From Spirosoma aerolatum (GTDB taxonomy: Bacteria; Bacteroidota; Bacteroidia; Cytophagales; Spirosomataceae), in the NCBI RefSeq assembly GCF_002056795.1, contig NZ_CP020104.1, forward strand, positions 7,573,501 to 7,637,500: a stretch of DNA of 64,000 nt. The letters run 5' to 3'. This document shows, piece after piece, positions 53,121-61,642 of the stretch. How positions within the stretch are numbered: the first letter of the stretch is position 1; each line of letters opens with the position of its first letter. Under the pieces are notes generated by a model. It did no database searches, had not been told where the DNA came from, and was given only the letters and a program-made list of their open reading frames with translations. A program made the translations under genes and the position numbers.

Positions 53121-53786
53121 ATGATTTTTATTGAGTCAATTATAAGGTCTCGTAAGTGGCTGCTTTCCTGCATTTTCCTGCTAGTAACATCCTTTCCCGG
53201 CTGGGCTCAGCCTACTGGACGGTTCCTAGGCAGTGTTTTGGCGCAATGGGTGGATACTGACAACGGCCACCGTAACCTAAAACTCCTGAACGACTTCGGT
53301 TATGTCGATTCGAAAGGAAAGACCTGGGAAGTGCCTGGCGGTACGATTATTGAAGAGGCCTCTATGCCAAAGTCACTATGGCTACAGGATAGTATACCGT
53401 TACTGACATCCTATCGACGTGCGGCTATCCTCCTCACCTATTATTGCAAGTACAGAAAGGAAAACTGGTTCTTAGTTTATCGGATGTTCTACGATGCCTG
53501 TTTAACGGCGGGTTTACCGGAGCGTAAGGCCAAAGCATTGTTTGCCGGTGTTTTTGCCAGCCAACAACGGTGGTCACCTTCCTATGGTTACAGGAGTATT
53601 AGTGATAAAACCGTTTCATTTCTGGGGTACCAATTGATCAATGTGTCTATAGCAGAAATCGACTTCAACGAGATTCTTGAGTGGATTGAGACGAAAAATC
53701 CATCCATAGATGAGCTTGTGATTCGGTTACATTGCTCGATGAAAGAAAAAAAAGAAAAACGCTTGCTCGAGCCCAAAGACTTGTAA
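53121..53786 (+). CDS. Exported protein with a DUF1353-like domain
   Basis: 221 residues. Signal peptide (WLLSCIFLLVTSFPGWAQ). The middle, GKTWEVPGGTIIEEASMPKSLW then RRAAILLTYYCKYRKENWFLVYRMFYDACLTAGLPERKAKALFAGV, matches the order of DUF1353 (WxVPxGxxxDxASxPxxxW, then a YxxxC/D helix), a domain usually found in phage proteins. Role unknown. The VOC gene starts at the very next base after its stop. Confidence 0.65.
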   Translation: MIFIESIIRSRKWLLSCIFLLVTSFPGWAQPTGRFLGSVLAQWVDTDNGHRNLKLLNDFGYVDSKGKTWEVPGGTIIEEASMPKSLWLQDSIPLLTSYRRAAILLTYYCKYRKENWFLVYRMFYDACLTAGLPERKAKALFAGVFASQQRWSPSYGYRSISDKTVSFLGYQLINVSIAEIDFNEILEWIETKNPSIDELVIRLHCSMKEKKEKRLLEPKDL

Positions 53787-54227
53787 ATGGATCAGCGATT
53801 CAGTGTAATTACGTTAGGCACGGACGATTTGACGGCTATGAAGCAATTCTACACCGAAACGCTGGGCTGGAAACCCGTAGCCGAAAATAAAGACATTGTC
53901 TTTTACAAAATGAATGGTTTTCTGTTTAGCCTGTTTGACCGAGCTAATCTGGCTCAGGGGGTTGGGGTTTCGGCTGAAGGTACTGGTTTCCGATCGTTTA
54001 CGCTAGCCTATAATGTCGGTTCGAAACGGGAGGTCGACGACTTATTTGACGAGCTGAAAGTGAAAAAGGTTACTATTCTGAAAGAACCGCACGACACCCC
54101 CTTTGGCGGTTACTTCTTCTATTTTGCTGACCCAGAAGGGAATGTACTTGAAGTAGCGTATAATCCCTATGTGCCTCTGGATGAACGCAGTAATATTGTT
54201 ACGCACAAGAATATTGATGAGCTGTAA
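53787..54227 (+). CDS. VOC (glyoxalase/bleomycin resistance) superfamily protein
   Basis: 146 residues with two beta-alpha-beta-beta-beta halves: FSVITLGTDDLTAMKQFYTETLGWKP and FTLAYNVGSKREVDDLFDELKVKKV ... GYFFYFADPEGNVLEVAYNP (the Glu ligand at the end of the second half). The first half lacks the usual His ligand. Substrate unknown. It starts directly after the DUF1353 gene and is translated with it. Confidence 0.88.
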   Translation: MDQRFSVITLGTDDLTAMKQFYTETLGWKPVAENKDIVFYKMNGFLFSLFDRANLAQGVGVSAEGTGFRSFTLAYNVGSKREVDDLFDELKVKKVTILKEPHDTPFGGYFFYFADPEGNVLEVAYNPYVPLDERSNIVTHKNIDEL

Positions 54228-54292
54228 GTATCTGAAAAACATTTATCTTGTCGGACCAATCGATTAGTGTAAACTCATAGAACCTGAATCAT

Positions 54293-54742
54293 ATGAGCCG
54301 TATACCTTATTGGTTACCTATCGTTTTAGTGTGCACGACTTCTCAATATTTACAGGCACAGACTGATTCTACAGTGGTCTTTCGGCAATCACAGGTAGAA
54401 AGGGTTGCTTCCAATTTTTCAAGCATCGATAGGCAGTCGACTTTACCTGCGAGAATCTATTCAAGGCAGGATACTTCCTTAGCTGTACAGCAACTTTTCG
54501 AGGATAAACGATCATTGGGAAAAACGTACACGATGGTAGGAGGCTGCAATCTGATAGGATTTATTGCCTTACCCGCCGGGGCTTCGGTTGGAGCCATTGG
54601 CTTGGTAACCGTTGGATTAGGAGCGATCAAAAAAGCCAGGTTTCGTCGTTATCGGGAAGAGGTTATTCTCAGAGATTATCAGTCAGGTATCCCTTTACCG
54701 CAGCGAATCCAACGTCAATTAAAAGCAAAGTATTTTGGCTAA
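54293..54742 (+). CDS. Exported hypothetical protein with a glycine-rich hydrophobic segment
   Basis: 149 residues: signal peptide ending LQAQ, a polar middle (QVERVASNFSSIDRQS), a hydrophobic Gly-rich part (MVGGCNLIGFIALPAGASVGAIGLVTVGLGAI) followed at once by basic KKARFRRYREE. Looks like a one-pass or peripheral envelope protein. No family recognised. Confidence 0.55.
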   Translation: MSRIPYWLPIVLVCTTSQYLQAQTDSTVVFRQSQVERVASNFSSIDRQSTLPARIYSRQDTSLAVQQLFEDKRSLGKTYTMVGGCNLIGFIALPAGASVGAIGLVTVGLGAIKKARFRRYREEVILRDYQSGIPLPQRIQRQLKAKYFG

Positions 54743-54849
54743 GTTGACAAAGGCGTATACACGTAGAAAGCTGTATAACATCCTGATAGCTAGGGCGTAA
54801 ATTAGCCAACTTTATTTTTGATTGAAGATTCTATAAAAGAGATTATAGG

Positions 54850-55137
54850 GTGAAACATAAAAATCGATCGCTATACAGTTTAATCGTACTATTGTTTGCT
54901 CTGGTATTTCCTATTGTCTACGAGTACTTACGAGATTGGCCAGCGACAGGTGTAGTAGGGGCACTTCTGATGTTTTTTGGGTTAGGCATCTCAGGCCCTT
55001 TGCTAATTATGTATAGCCTTCTTGTTTACCTTTTTTCTGAAAGCAAAGAAAAGAAACTTCTGTCCGCACTAGCCCTCGCGATTGGTCTATCGTGGGTAAT
55101 ATACATGATGTATACCATGTCAACTGGAGTTGACTAG
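54850..55137 (+). CDS. Small membrane protein, three helices
   Basis: 95 residues from a GTG start. Hydrophobic helices at about 8-24, 33-58 and 70-90 separated by short loops with one ESKEKK. No family recognised. GTG is chosen because there is no ATG before the first helix. Confidence 0.5.
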   Translation: MKHKNRSLYSLIVLLFALVFPIVYEYLRDWPATGVVGALLMFFGLGISGPLLIMYSLLVYLFSESKEKKLLSALALAIGLSWVIYMMYTMSTGVD

Positions 55138-55167
55138 GACACAGGCATTTTAGGGTAGAATTAGTAC

Positions 55168-55863
55168 TTACTTCGCCAATAAGCTATGACACATGGGTAT
55201 CGTATCCTGAATATGGACCGGGAGTTGGTAATGCGACAGACCTCGACCGATAAGCAATAGGGCGACAACGACAGTTGCCAGGGAAAGGGTACGGTTCAGG
55301 TATTGGCGGCCAAGTATCGACAACCAGCCTGTCATTAGATTGACACCCAGCAAGGCGGGTAGCGTTCCCAGGCCGAACAGAAGCATATAGGAAGCTCCGG
55401 CCTGAGGGGTATTGGTAGCCAATGTACCGGCCAGAGCCAGGTACGTAAATCCGCATGGAAGCAGGCCATTCAGGATACCTAACAGCCCGAAGCCCATCCA
55501 GCCGGGCTGTTGCATATGATGGCGAAACGTGCGGGTTATCTGATGATCGAGCCAGGGCCAGCGCAACCGGGCCGGTAAGCCTTTCCGCCAGAAAAAACTG
55601 ATCAGTAACGCAAGGCCACTTATAACGGCCAGCGGACGTTGCCAGCCCATCAGGTGTAACCCCAGGCTCATTGTACCAGCTAATGCGCCTAATGAGCTGT
55701 AAGTAGCCACACGGCCCAAATGATATAGACCGACAGCTTTCCAGCGGGCATTCTTCCGAATTCGGCCAACAGGTAGAGCCGCCACCAACGGTCCGCACAT
55801 ACCTACGCAGTGCAGGCTGCTGATCAGCCCCGTAACAAAAGCGGTGGCGAGCCAGGGTGACAT
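55168..55863 (-). CDS. SafE/UreH-like membrane protein of the cbb3 cluster
   Basis: 231 residues, six predicted TM helices. SSLHCVGMCGPLVAAL at the start and LNGLLPCGFTYLALAGTLA in the middle are the paired Cys-containing helices of the UreH/SafE (sulfite exporter TauE/SafE family) group that stands near cco genes and is thought to handle copper. Starts 4 bp after the ccoH stop, last gene in the operon. A copper-insertion role is inferred from location. Confidence 0.85.
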   Translation of the reverse strand: MSPWLATAFVTGLISSLHCVGMCGPLVAALPVGRIRKNARWKAVGLYHLGRVATYSSLGALAGTMSLGLHLMGWQRPLAVISGLALLISFFWRKGLPARLRWPWLDHQITRTFRHHMQQPGWMGFGLLGILNGLLPCGFTYLALAGTLATNTPQAGASYMLLFGLGTLPALLGVNLMTGWLSILGRQYLNRTLSLATVVVALLLIGRGLSHYQLPVHIQDTIPMCHSLLAK

Positions 55864-55866
55864 AGC

Positions 55867-56292
55867 TTATAAATCGAGTTGGCTTTCCTGATAATACTCG
55901 CGGCTACCATCCGACCAGGTAAATTGTATCCGCCAGCGCCCACGGGCCAGAGCAGCCGTCGAAACCACCTGCTGGGCCTCATGGCTGGCCGGAATCGTTA
56001 TCTTAAAGTCCTGCTTCCGATCACCGGGGCGGTAAAAAACAATCTGACCATTTTGCAAGGTTTTTGGGAGTTCGCAAACTACCTGCTGCTGGTCGGGCTG
56101 ATTGGTGATGACAGCAGCCATGTTTTGCCGGGCATTGTTCTCCCGGTCAATTTGCCGCTGATAGTCAAGCTCATTCTGGTAATAGTTATCACTAACCAGA
56201 TCGACATGCTCGCGGCTCATCTGGTACACCATCGTACCGATAAAACCTGCAAAGAGCACAAATACAAGAACGATTGATTTACCCCAGTTCAT
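55867..56292 (-). CDS. ccoH: cbb3 oxidase assembly protein CcoH/FixH
   Basis: 141 residues: MNWGKSIVLVFVLFAGFIGTMVYQM membrane anchor, then DLVSDNYYQNELDYQRQIDRENNARQ, the FixH hallmark, and a small beta domain ending GRWRIQFTWSDGSREYYQE. The open frame upstream to 56376 runs through the palindrome and is not counted. Helps CcoG and cofactor insertion into cbb3 oxidase. Lies between ccoG and the SafE-like gene. Confidence 0.88.
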   Translation of the reverse strand: MNWGKSIVLVFVLFAGFIGTMVYQMSREHVDLVSDNYYQNELDYQRQIDRENNARQNMAAVITNQPDQQQVVCELPKTLQNGQIVFYRPGDRKQDFKITIPASHEAQQVVSTAALARGRWRIQFTWSDGSREYYQESQLDL

Positions 56293-56298
56293 AGATTT

Positions 56299-56397
56299 AA
56301 TGAGCGAAAGAGTGAATGAGTGAAAGAGCGAATGGGTTGAGTAAAAAATAACGTGCGTCAGCATTCGCTCTTTCACTCATTCACTCTTTCGCTCATT
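56299..56397. repeat. 36-bp perfect inverted repeat built of GAGCGAAA/GAGTGAAT units
   Basis: Arms 56299-56334 and 56362-56397 are exact reverse complements; each is itself made of octamers gagcgaaa, gagtgaat, gagtgaaa, gagcgaat. The right arm includes the ccoG stop codon. The related sequence is at 14461-14545, in the same setting. Confidence 0.8.
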
Positions 56398-57844
56398 GGA
56401 CAGGTCCTAAAAATGTTGTGTTTAGTTTATCGACGACTTCGCCATCGGATACGACTTCGATAACAAGCTTGGTGCTGTTCTGATGGATTGATTTCTCGGG
56501 TAATAGAATGAAAAACATGCCCTTTGTCAGCTCATCGGCGGGTGCTTTTGTGATCGGTTGCACCATCCGAAGTTTGGCTCCCGGATAAGCCACCCGGAAC
56601 GAAACGGGCTTGTCTCTGTGCGTTTTGTTGACCAGTTCGACCAGATACAGATCGGAAATCATGCCTCCCGGTTCGCGCTGAAATAATTGGCCCGGCGCCC
56701 GCAGAACGGTAGTGTCGAGGTCGCTACGGCTCACCAGCAAAAAGCCCCACACGCTCATAAGCAAAACCAGAATAACACTATAGGCAATCATACGGGTGGT
56801 AATACGCCACGGCTTCTGCGTCCGAACCCCTTCAAGCGAATCGTACCGGATAAGGCCGCGTGGACGGCCAATTTTGTCCATGATCTCATCGCAGGCGTCG
56901 ATGCATAAGGTACAGTTCACACATTCCATCTGATTGCCATTCCGAATGTCGATCCCCGTCGGGCAAACCTGTACGCACAGTTTACAGTCGATGCAATCGC
57001 CTTTGGGCTGGGCGCTGGGAGCAAGTGGTAGCGGGCTGAACGTGTCGTGATCCAGCGTAGGATTTGTGCTTTTTTTCTGGGCGCTACGTTCCATTTTTCC
57101 TCTTGGCTCGCCCCGGATTTCATCGTACGTGATGAGCACCGAATTTTTGTCGAGCATTACGCTTTGCAGGCGACCATAGGGACAAATAGTAGTGCATACG
57201 TATTCACGGACGTGAGCATAGACGGTGTAGAAAACCCCCGTAAACACCAGAATGGCTGTCAGTCCGGCCAGGTGGTTCTCCGGATTGTCGGTTATAATGG
57301 TCAGCAAGGCATCTTTGCCAATGATATACGCCAGAAATGTATTGCTGATAGCGAATGAAAGCAGGAAAAAGAGACTGTATTTAGCTAACTTTTTGAGGAT
57401 TTTTTCGGTAGTCCAGGGGGCAGCATCCAGGCGTTTACGGGCGTTCTGATCACCTTCAATCCAGATTTCGATGCGTCGGAAAACCATTTCCATGAAAATG
57501 GTTTGTGGACAGGCCCAGCCACAGAATACACGTCCGTAAATTGTTGTAAACAGAACAATGAAGACAATAAAGGCAAGCATCCCAATGGCGACCAGGTAAA
57601 AATCCTGGGGCCAGAAGGTAACACCGAAGAAGTTGAATTTCCGCTCCAGAATGTTGAATAGGAACAGCGGCTGGCCATCATAACTCAGAAAAGGCCCAGC
57701 AAACAGGGCAGCTAGTAAAACCCAGGATACAACATTCCGCCAGCGATAGTATCGCCCTTTCACCACACGAGGATAAAGCCATTCCCGTTTACCGAAGGTA
57801 GAGGAGGGTTTCTTTTCAGGAGGAGCGTTGAGTGTTGCGTTCAT
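56393..57844 (-). CDS. ccoG: cbb3 oxidase accessory protein CcoG (FixG), ferredoxin-like
   Basis: 483 residues. TM helices near 40-60, 85-110, 160-180, 190-210 and 345-365. VFCGWACPQTIFMEMVFRRIE is the polyferredoxin (NapH-like) Cys motif; CIDCKLCVQVCPTGIDI and CVNCTLCIDACDEIMD are the two 4Fe-4S sites. The C-terminal 130 residues form an Ig-like domain. Required in other bacteria to reduce copper for the oxidase. Confidence 0.93.
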   Translation of the reverse strand: MNATLNAPPEKKPSSTFGKREWLYPRVVKGRYYRWRNVVSWVLLAALFAGPFLSYDGQPLFLFNILERKFNFFGVTFWPQDFYLVAIGMLAFIVFIVLFTTIYGRVFCGWACPQTIFMEMVFRRIEIWIEGDQNARKRLDAAPWTTEKILKKLAKYSLFFLLSFAISNTFLAYIIGKDALLTIITDNPENHLAGLTAILVFTGVFYTVYAHVREYVCTTICPYGRLQSVMLDKNSVLITYDEIRGEPRGKMERSAQKKSTNPTLDHDTFSPLPLAPSAQPKGDCIDCKLCVQVCPTGIDIRNGNQMECVNCTLCIDACDEIMDKIGRPRGLIRYDSLEGVRTQKPWRITTRMIAYSVILVLLMSVWGFLLVSRSDLDTTVLRAPGQLFQREPGGMISDLYLVELVNKTHRDKPVSFRVAYPGAKLRMVQPITKAPADELTKGMFFILLPEKSIHQNSTKLVIEVVSDGEVVDKLNTTFLGPVQ

Positions 57845-57863
57845 TGAGGTATTGTTCTTTTAC

Positions 57864-57954
57864 TTTTTGTCATTCCGACGAAGGAGGAATCTTAACTATT
57901 CCTCACTCCCGAGTATAGACACCTAAGATTCTTCCTTCGTCGGAATGACAAAAA
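57864..57954. repeat. 31-bp inverted repeat of the TTGTCATTCCGACGAAGG type
   Basis: Arms 57864-57894 and 57924-57954 match at 30 of 31 positions. The right arm stops at the base before the ccoP stop codon. Sequence of this type (cattccgacgaaggaggaatctt) is, as I recall, a dispersed repeat in Bacteroidota genomes. Confidence 0.75.
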
Positions 57955-58770
57955 TTAATTTATGGCTACTTTCTCGCCCTGGGGCTCTTTGGCACCTGCG
58001 GGCTTAGTCCCCTGCAACGATAATATATAGCTGGAAACCTGCTGAATCTGAAGCGGATTGAGCTGTTTTTTCCAGGAGATCATTCCTTTATCGGGAACAC
58101 CTTCGGTAACCGTGTGAAACACTTCTTTCACAGAGCCGCCATGCAGCCAGTATTCATCCGTGAGGTTCGGCCCAACTTTGCCTTCGCCCTTCTGACCATG
58201 ACAGGCTGTACAGTATTGGTTGAACAGCGTTTTACCAGCCTCTAGCCCTTTGGCTTCAGTAAGTCTGGTGACCGTATTCTCATTGATTTTGCCTGCTACG
58301 AGCTTAACATAAGCTTCACGTTGTTTTTCAGCAACGGCTACTTCCTGATTGTATTCCTGCTCCATTACATTCCCAGCACCGATGACGTGGAAAATCAGCA
58401 GATAAATAGCCCCGAAAGCGATGGTCAGGTAGAACAGACCCATAAACCACGGAGGAGTCGGGTTGTCGAGTTCGGCGATACCATCGTAGGCATGCTCCAG
58501 CATCAGGTCTTTTTCGGTGCTAAGCGTGTGCAAACCGGCCCACTTTTGCCAGGCTGTCCGATTATCGGCGGGTTTGGCAGCAGTGTTCAATTTTAACCCC
58601 AACGCCTGACGCAGAACGTAAGCCAGATAAAGCGTAATGACTAATAGTAATCCAGTGGCAACGGTCACAAAGATCATCACCATTACCCACAGCAGGTCTT
58701 CGCCGGAGCTTAGATCCCAGACCGATTTGCCAGTTGTCGGGTCAAACAAAGTTGTTACGAGAAGATTCAT
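57955..58770 (-). CDS. ccoP: cbb3 oxidase subunit III (CcoP), single-haem form
   Basis: 271 residues. N-terminal TM segments (VMVMIFVTVATGLLLVITLYLAYVL; PPWFMGLFYLTIAFGAIYLLIFHVIG) and one cytochrome c domain: FNQYCTACHGQKGEGKVGPNL (CxxCH), with the axial Met in KGMISWKKQL. Proteobacterial CcoP has two CxxCH sites; only one is seen here. Passes electrons to CcoNO at the membrane's outer face. Confidence 0.9.
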   Translation of the reverse strand: MNLLVTTLFDPTTGKSVWDLSSGEDLLWVMVMIFVTVATGLLLVITLYLAYVLRQALGLKLNTAAKPADNRTAWQKWAGLHTLSTEKDLMLEHAYDGIAELDNPTPPWFMGLFYLTIAFGAIYLLIFHVIGAGNVMEQEYNQEVAVAEKQREAYVKLVAGKINENTVTRLTEAKGLEAGKTLFNQYCTACHGQKGEGKVGPNLTDEYWLHGGSVKEVFHTVTEGVPDKGMISWKKQLNPLQIQQVSSYILSLQGTKPAGAKEPQGEKVAIN

Positions 58771-58782
58771 AAAATAGATCGA

Positions 58783-58953
58783 TTAAACCTCGCTGGATTC
58801 GTCGAGGGGCAGGTTACTCATTTGCTGCATATGGCGTTTGTCGGCGAGCAACAGGTACAATCCGACCAGCAGGAAAAAGGCGAAAAACGTCAGGAACGAA
58901 CCGATCATATAGACGTCTGCCCCAGGTATGGCTGAAATAAATTGCTTGAACAT
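58783..58953 (-). CDS. ccoQ: cbb3 oxidase subunit CcoQ
   Basis: 56 residues: one TM helix (VYMIGSFLTFFAFFLLVGLYLLLA) and a polar tail (DKRHMQQMSNLPLDESSEV), as in CcoQ/FixQ subunits. The open frame upstream to 59034 crosses a palindrome and gives unlikely sequence, so ATG 58953 is used. Between ccoNO and ccoP, 12 bp from the latter. Confidence 0.85.
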   Translation of the reverse strand: MFKQFISAIPGADVYMIGSFLTFFAFFLLVGLYLLLADKRHMQQMSNLPLDESSEV

Positions 58954-58963
58954 GGCTTTTTGA

Positions 58964-59038
58964 AGGAGTGAGGAGCGCGGAGTGAGGAGGGCTGACGCGA
59001 GCCTATTTCTAATAGGGCTATTCTCGCTCCTCACTCCT
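58964..59038. repeat. 14-bp inverted repeat between ccoNO and ccoQ
   Basis: aggagtgaggagcg (58964-58977) and its complement (59025-59038), inside the operon. Could tune relative expression of ccoNO and the distal genes by protecting the 3' end of an upstream transcript piece. Confidence 0.6.
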
Positions 59039-59043
59039 ACTAC

Positions 59044-61269
59044 TTATTTCTGTGCGGTTTCCATTTTCTTAATGTCCGTTCCCAGCCGTTGCAGGTAGGC
59101 AATGAGGGCTACGATTTCGCGGTCGGGTTTTACATTGATCCCTTCTTTTGCCAGACGACCACTAACTTCGGTTGCCTGTTTGGTCAGGTCTTCATTGGCC
59201 TGGGCAATAGCGAGGTCATCGTAGGGAACACCAATCTTGTTCAGGGCCCGCAGTTTCGCCGATGTGTTTGAAATATCGAGCTGCTGCGTGATCAGCCACG
59301 GATAGGCAGGCATCACAGATCCGGGCGACATCGAGGTTGGATCGTTCATGTGGTGGTAGTGCCAGGAGTCGGGATATTTGCCGCCTTCGCGATGAAGGTC
59401 GGGGCCGGTCCGTTTGCTACCCCACAGAAATGGGTGATCGTACACGAACTCACCGGCTTTCGAGTATTCGCCGTAACGCTCGGTTTCGGAGCGGAACGGC
59501 CGGACCAACTGGCTATGACAGCTTACGCAGCCTTCGCGGATGAAGAGGTCGCGACCCTGTACTTCGAGCGCGGTATAAGGCTGAACAGAAGCAATGGTTG
59601 GCACATTCGATTTGACCATGAATGTCGGGATAAGCTCAATGAGCGAACCAATCAGAATAACGACCAGCGATGCAACCAGGAACTGGAAAGGCTTGCGCTC
59701 CAGCCAACGGTGCCAGTAAGTCTCACTGCCGGTTGGTTTATAGCTGACAGGCAGTGCATAGGCTTCGGCTTCTTCGTTGGCAACCAGTTTTCCGGCAGCC
59801 ATGGTTTTGAAGAGGTTATAGCCCATCAGAATAGCTCCCAGCAGGTACAGCGTTCCACCCAGCGCCCGCATCATGTGCATCGGCAGGATTTGCAGGGTTG
59901 TTTCGAGGAAAGTCGGGTATTTTAATACGCTGGCCTCCGTAAACTCTTTCCACATCATGCCCTGCGTGAAGCCTGATATGTACATGGGGATGGCATAGAA
60001 CAGAATACCCAGGGTGCCGATCCAGAAATGGAAATTCAGCAGTTTTTTCGAATATAATGGTGTGCGATAGATGCGCGGAATGAGCCAGTACAGCATAGCG
60101 AAGGTCAGGAAACCATTCCAGCCCAACGCCCCAACGTGTACGTGTGCTACGATCCAGTCGGTAAAGTGCGCGATGGCGTTAACATTTTTGAGCGAGAGTA
60201 GCGGTCCTTCCAGCGTAGCCATACCATAGGCCGTCAGTCCAACGACCATGAATTTCAGGAGGGTATCTTCCCGAACTTTATCCCAGGCCCCGCGTAGAGT
60301 CAGCAGACCGTTGATCATACCGCCCCACGAGGGAGCAATCAGCATAATCGAGAAAACGGTTCCGAGCGATTGCGCCCAGTCGGGTAGGGAGCTATACAAC
60401 AGGTGGTGAGGACCCGCCCAGATGTACAGGAATATCAAAGCCCAGAAGTGTAGAATCGACAGTCGGTATGAATAAACCGGACGGTTGGCCATCTTAGGCA
60501 GGAAGTAGTACATCATGCCCAGGTAGGGTGTTGTCAGGAAGAAAGCCACGGCATTGTGACCGTACCACCACTGAACCAGCGCATCCTGCACACCCGCATA
60601 CATCGAATAGCTTTTGAGGAAGCTCACTGGCATCTCCATCGAATTGACGATGTGCAGTACAGCTACCGTTACAAAAGTGGCGATGTAGAACCAGATGGCC
60701 ACGTACAGGTGCCGTTCGCGCCGTTTAACGATCGTGCCGAACATGTTGATACCAAAAACCACCCAGATCAGCGTGATCGCAATGTCGATGGGCCATTCCA
60801 GCTCAGCGTATTCTTTGGAACTGGTAAGACCCAGGGGTAAGGTAGCTACAGCCGACAGAATAATTAATTGCCAGCCCCAAAAGTGAATTTTGCTCAGTAC
60901 ATCGCTGAACATTCGGGTTTTACAGAGTCGCTGGAGCGAGTAATACACACCCATAAAAATGGCATTACCGACAAACGCAAAAATAACTGCGTTAGTATGC
61001 AACGGACGAATCCGGCCGAAGGTAGTATACTGGTTGCCCAGGTTGGCGGCTGGCGCAAATAACTGCGTAGCAACAATAACACCGACGAGCATCCCGATGA
61101 TGCCCCAGATGATCGAAGCTACGGCAAAGTCACGGACAATTTTGTTGTCGTAGGCGAAACGTTCCACCAGTGTCTCACCGCCGGGTGGTTGCTGCCCAAT
61201 GGACACCTTGCCGGGCTTAACCAGGTTGGAAGCAGCATCAGCGGCAGGTTGATTAATCGAAACATTCAT
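59044..61269 (-). CDS. ccoNO: cbb3 cytochrome c oxidase, fused subunits I and II (CcoNO)
   Basis: 741 residues. The N-terminal 480 residues are a haem-copper oxidase with 12 TM helices: RPLHTNAVIFAFVGN (low-spin haem His), WWYGHNAVAFFLTTPYLGMMYYF (CuB/Tyr helix), WAGPHHLLYSSLPDW (CuB His-His) and HFTDWIVAHVHVGALGWNG (haem ligands). The C-terminal 200 residues are CcoO: LFIREGCVSCHSQLVRPFRSE (CxxCH) and PGSVMPAYPWL (Met ligand). Fusion of CcoN and CcoO is a normal Bacteroidota form. Reduces oxygen with high affinity while pumping protons. Confidence 0.95.
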   Translation of the reverse strand: MNVSINQPAADAASNLVKPGKVSIGQQPPGGETLVERFAYDNKIVRDFAVASIIWGIIGMLVGVIVATQLFAPAANLGNQYTTFGRIRPLHTNAVIFAFVGNAIFMGVYYSLQRLCKTRMFSDVLSKIHFWGWQLIILSAVATLPLGLTSSKEYAELEWPIDIAITLIWVVFGINMFGTIVKRRERHLYVAIWFYIATFVTVAVLHIVNSMEMPVSFLKSYSMYAGVQDALVQWWYGHNAVAFFLTTPYLGMMYYFLPKMANRPVYSYRLSILHFWALIFLYIWAGPHHLLYSSLPDWAQSLGTVFSIMLIAPSWGGMINGLLTLRGAWDKVREDTLLKFMVVGLTAYGMATLEGPLLSLKNVNAIAHFTDWIVAHVHVGALGWNGFLTFAMLYWLIPRIYRTPLYSKKLLNFHFWIGTLGILFYAIPMYISGFTQGMMWKEFTEASVLKYPTFLETTLQILPMHMMRALGGTLYLLGAILMGYNLFKTMAAGKLVANEEAEAYALPVSYKPTGSETYWHRWLERKPFQFLVASLVVILIGSLIELIPTFMVKSNVPTIASVQPYTALEVQGRDLFIREGCVSCHSQLVRPFRSETERYGEYSKAGEFVYDHPFLWGSKRTGPDLHREGGKYPDSWHYHHMNDPTSMSPGSVMPAYPWLITQQLDISNTSAKLRALNKIGVPYDDLAIAQANEDLTKQATEVSGRLAKEGINVKPDREIVALIAYLQRLGTDIKKMETAQK

Positions 61270-61286
61270 AATGAACGAGATAGGGG

Positions 61287-61463
61287 TTACTTTGCGTGTG
61301 ATTGAGGTTCAGCAGTATCCGGTGCGTCGTCTTCCAGAAGCATCCGAATCGAGGGGGTGTACAGATCATCCTGCTGCCCAGTCCGCATCGACCAGAAAAA
61401 GGCCCCCAGAAAACCCAGTGCCATCATCAGGCTGACACCAATCATGAAGAAGATAATGCTCAT
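61287..61463 (-). CDS. ccoS: cbb3 oxidase maturation protein CcoS
   Basis: 58 residues, found by translating the gap: MSIIFFMIGVSLMMALGFLGAFFWSM, then RTGQQDDLYTPSIRMLLEDD, which is the CcoS pattern (one TM helix followed by the FWSxxxGQxDDxxxPxxRML stretch). Its stop is 17 bp before ccoNO, so it heads the operon. Longer overlapping frames (61366-61560 minus, 61302-61541 plus) are shadows. Confidence 0.9.
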   Translation of the reverse strand: MSIIFFMIGVSLMMALGFLGAFFWSMRTGQQDDLYTPSIRMLLEDDAPDTAEPQSHAK

Positions 61464-61564
61464 CACCGTATCGATTTTGCTGGTTCAAAATTGAGACGCT
61501 TTGCCGGGACGAATCATGAGTTTCGTCAGGTCGGAGACTGATTTTGGCCCGGTCAGACAATGAG

Positions 61565-61600
61565 CTGACAAACGTCAGATAATAAGTTGACGAGTGTCAG
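61565..61600 (-). promoter_or_regulatory. Two FNR/Crp-type dyads upstream of the cco operon
   Basis: CTGAC-AAAC-GTCAG (61565-61578) and TTGAC-GAGT-GTCAG (61587-61600) both fit the TTGAC-N4-GTCAA type of Crp/Fnr-family sites (FNR, HcpR, NnrR). Their centres are 22 bp apart, two DNA turns. They lie about 100-140 bp above ccoS. Regulator and direction are inferred; they could also serve the desaturase gene. Confidence 0.55.
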
Positions 61601-61642
61601 GTAGGGGGCAGGTGGCAAAGGGCAACTTTGCAGCCATTCGTA

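Noticed and set aside
59337..59925. Plus-strand frame of 191 codons
   Set aside because: Antisense shadow of the CcoO part of ccoNO, where CxxCH and Met ligands are clear on the minus strand.
61302..61560. Frames of 79 (plus) and 64 (minus) codons over ccoS
   Set aside because: Neither has family features, while the 58-codon frame matches CcoS and fits the operon.
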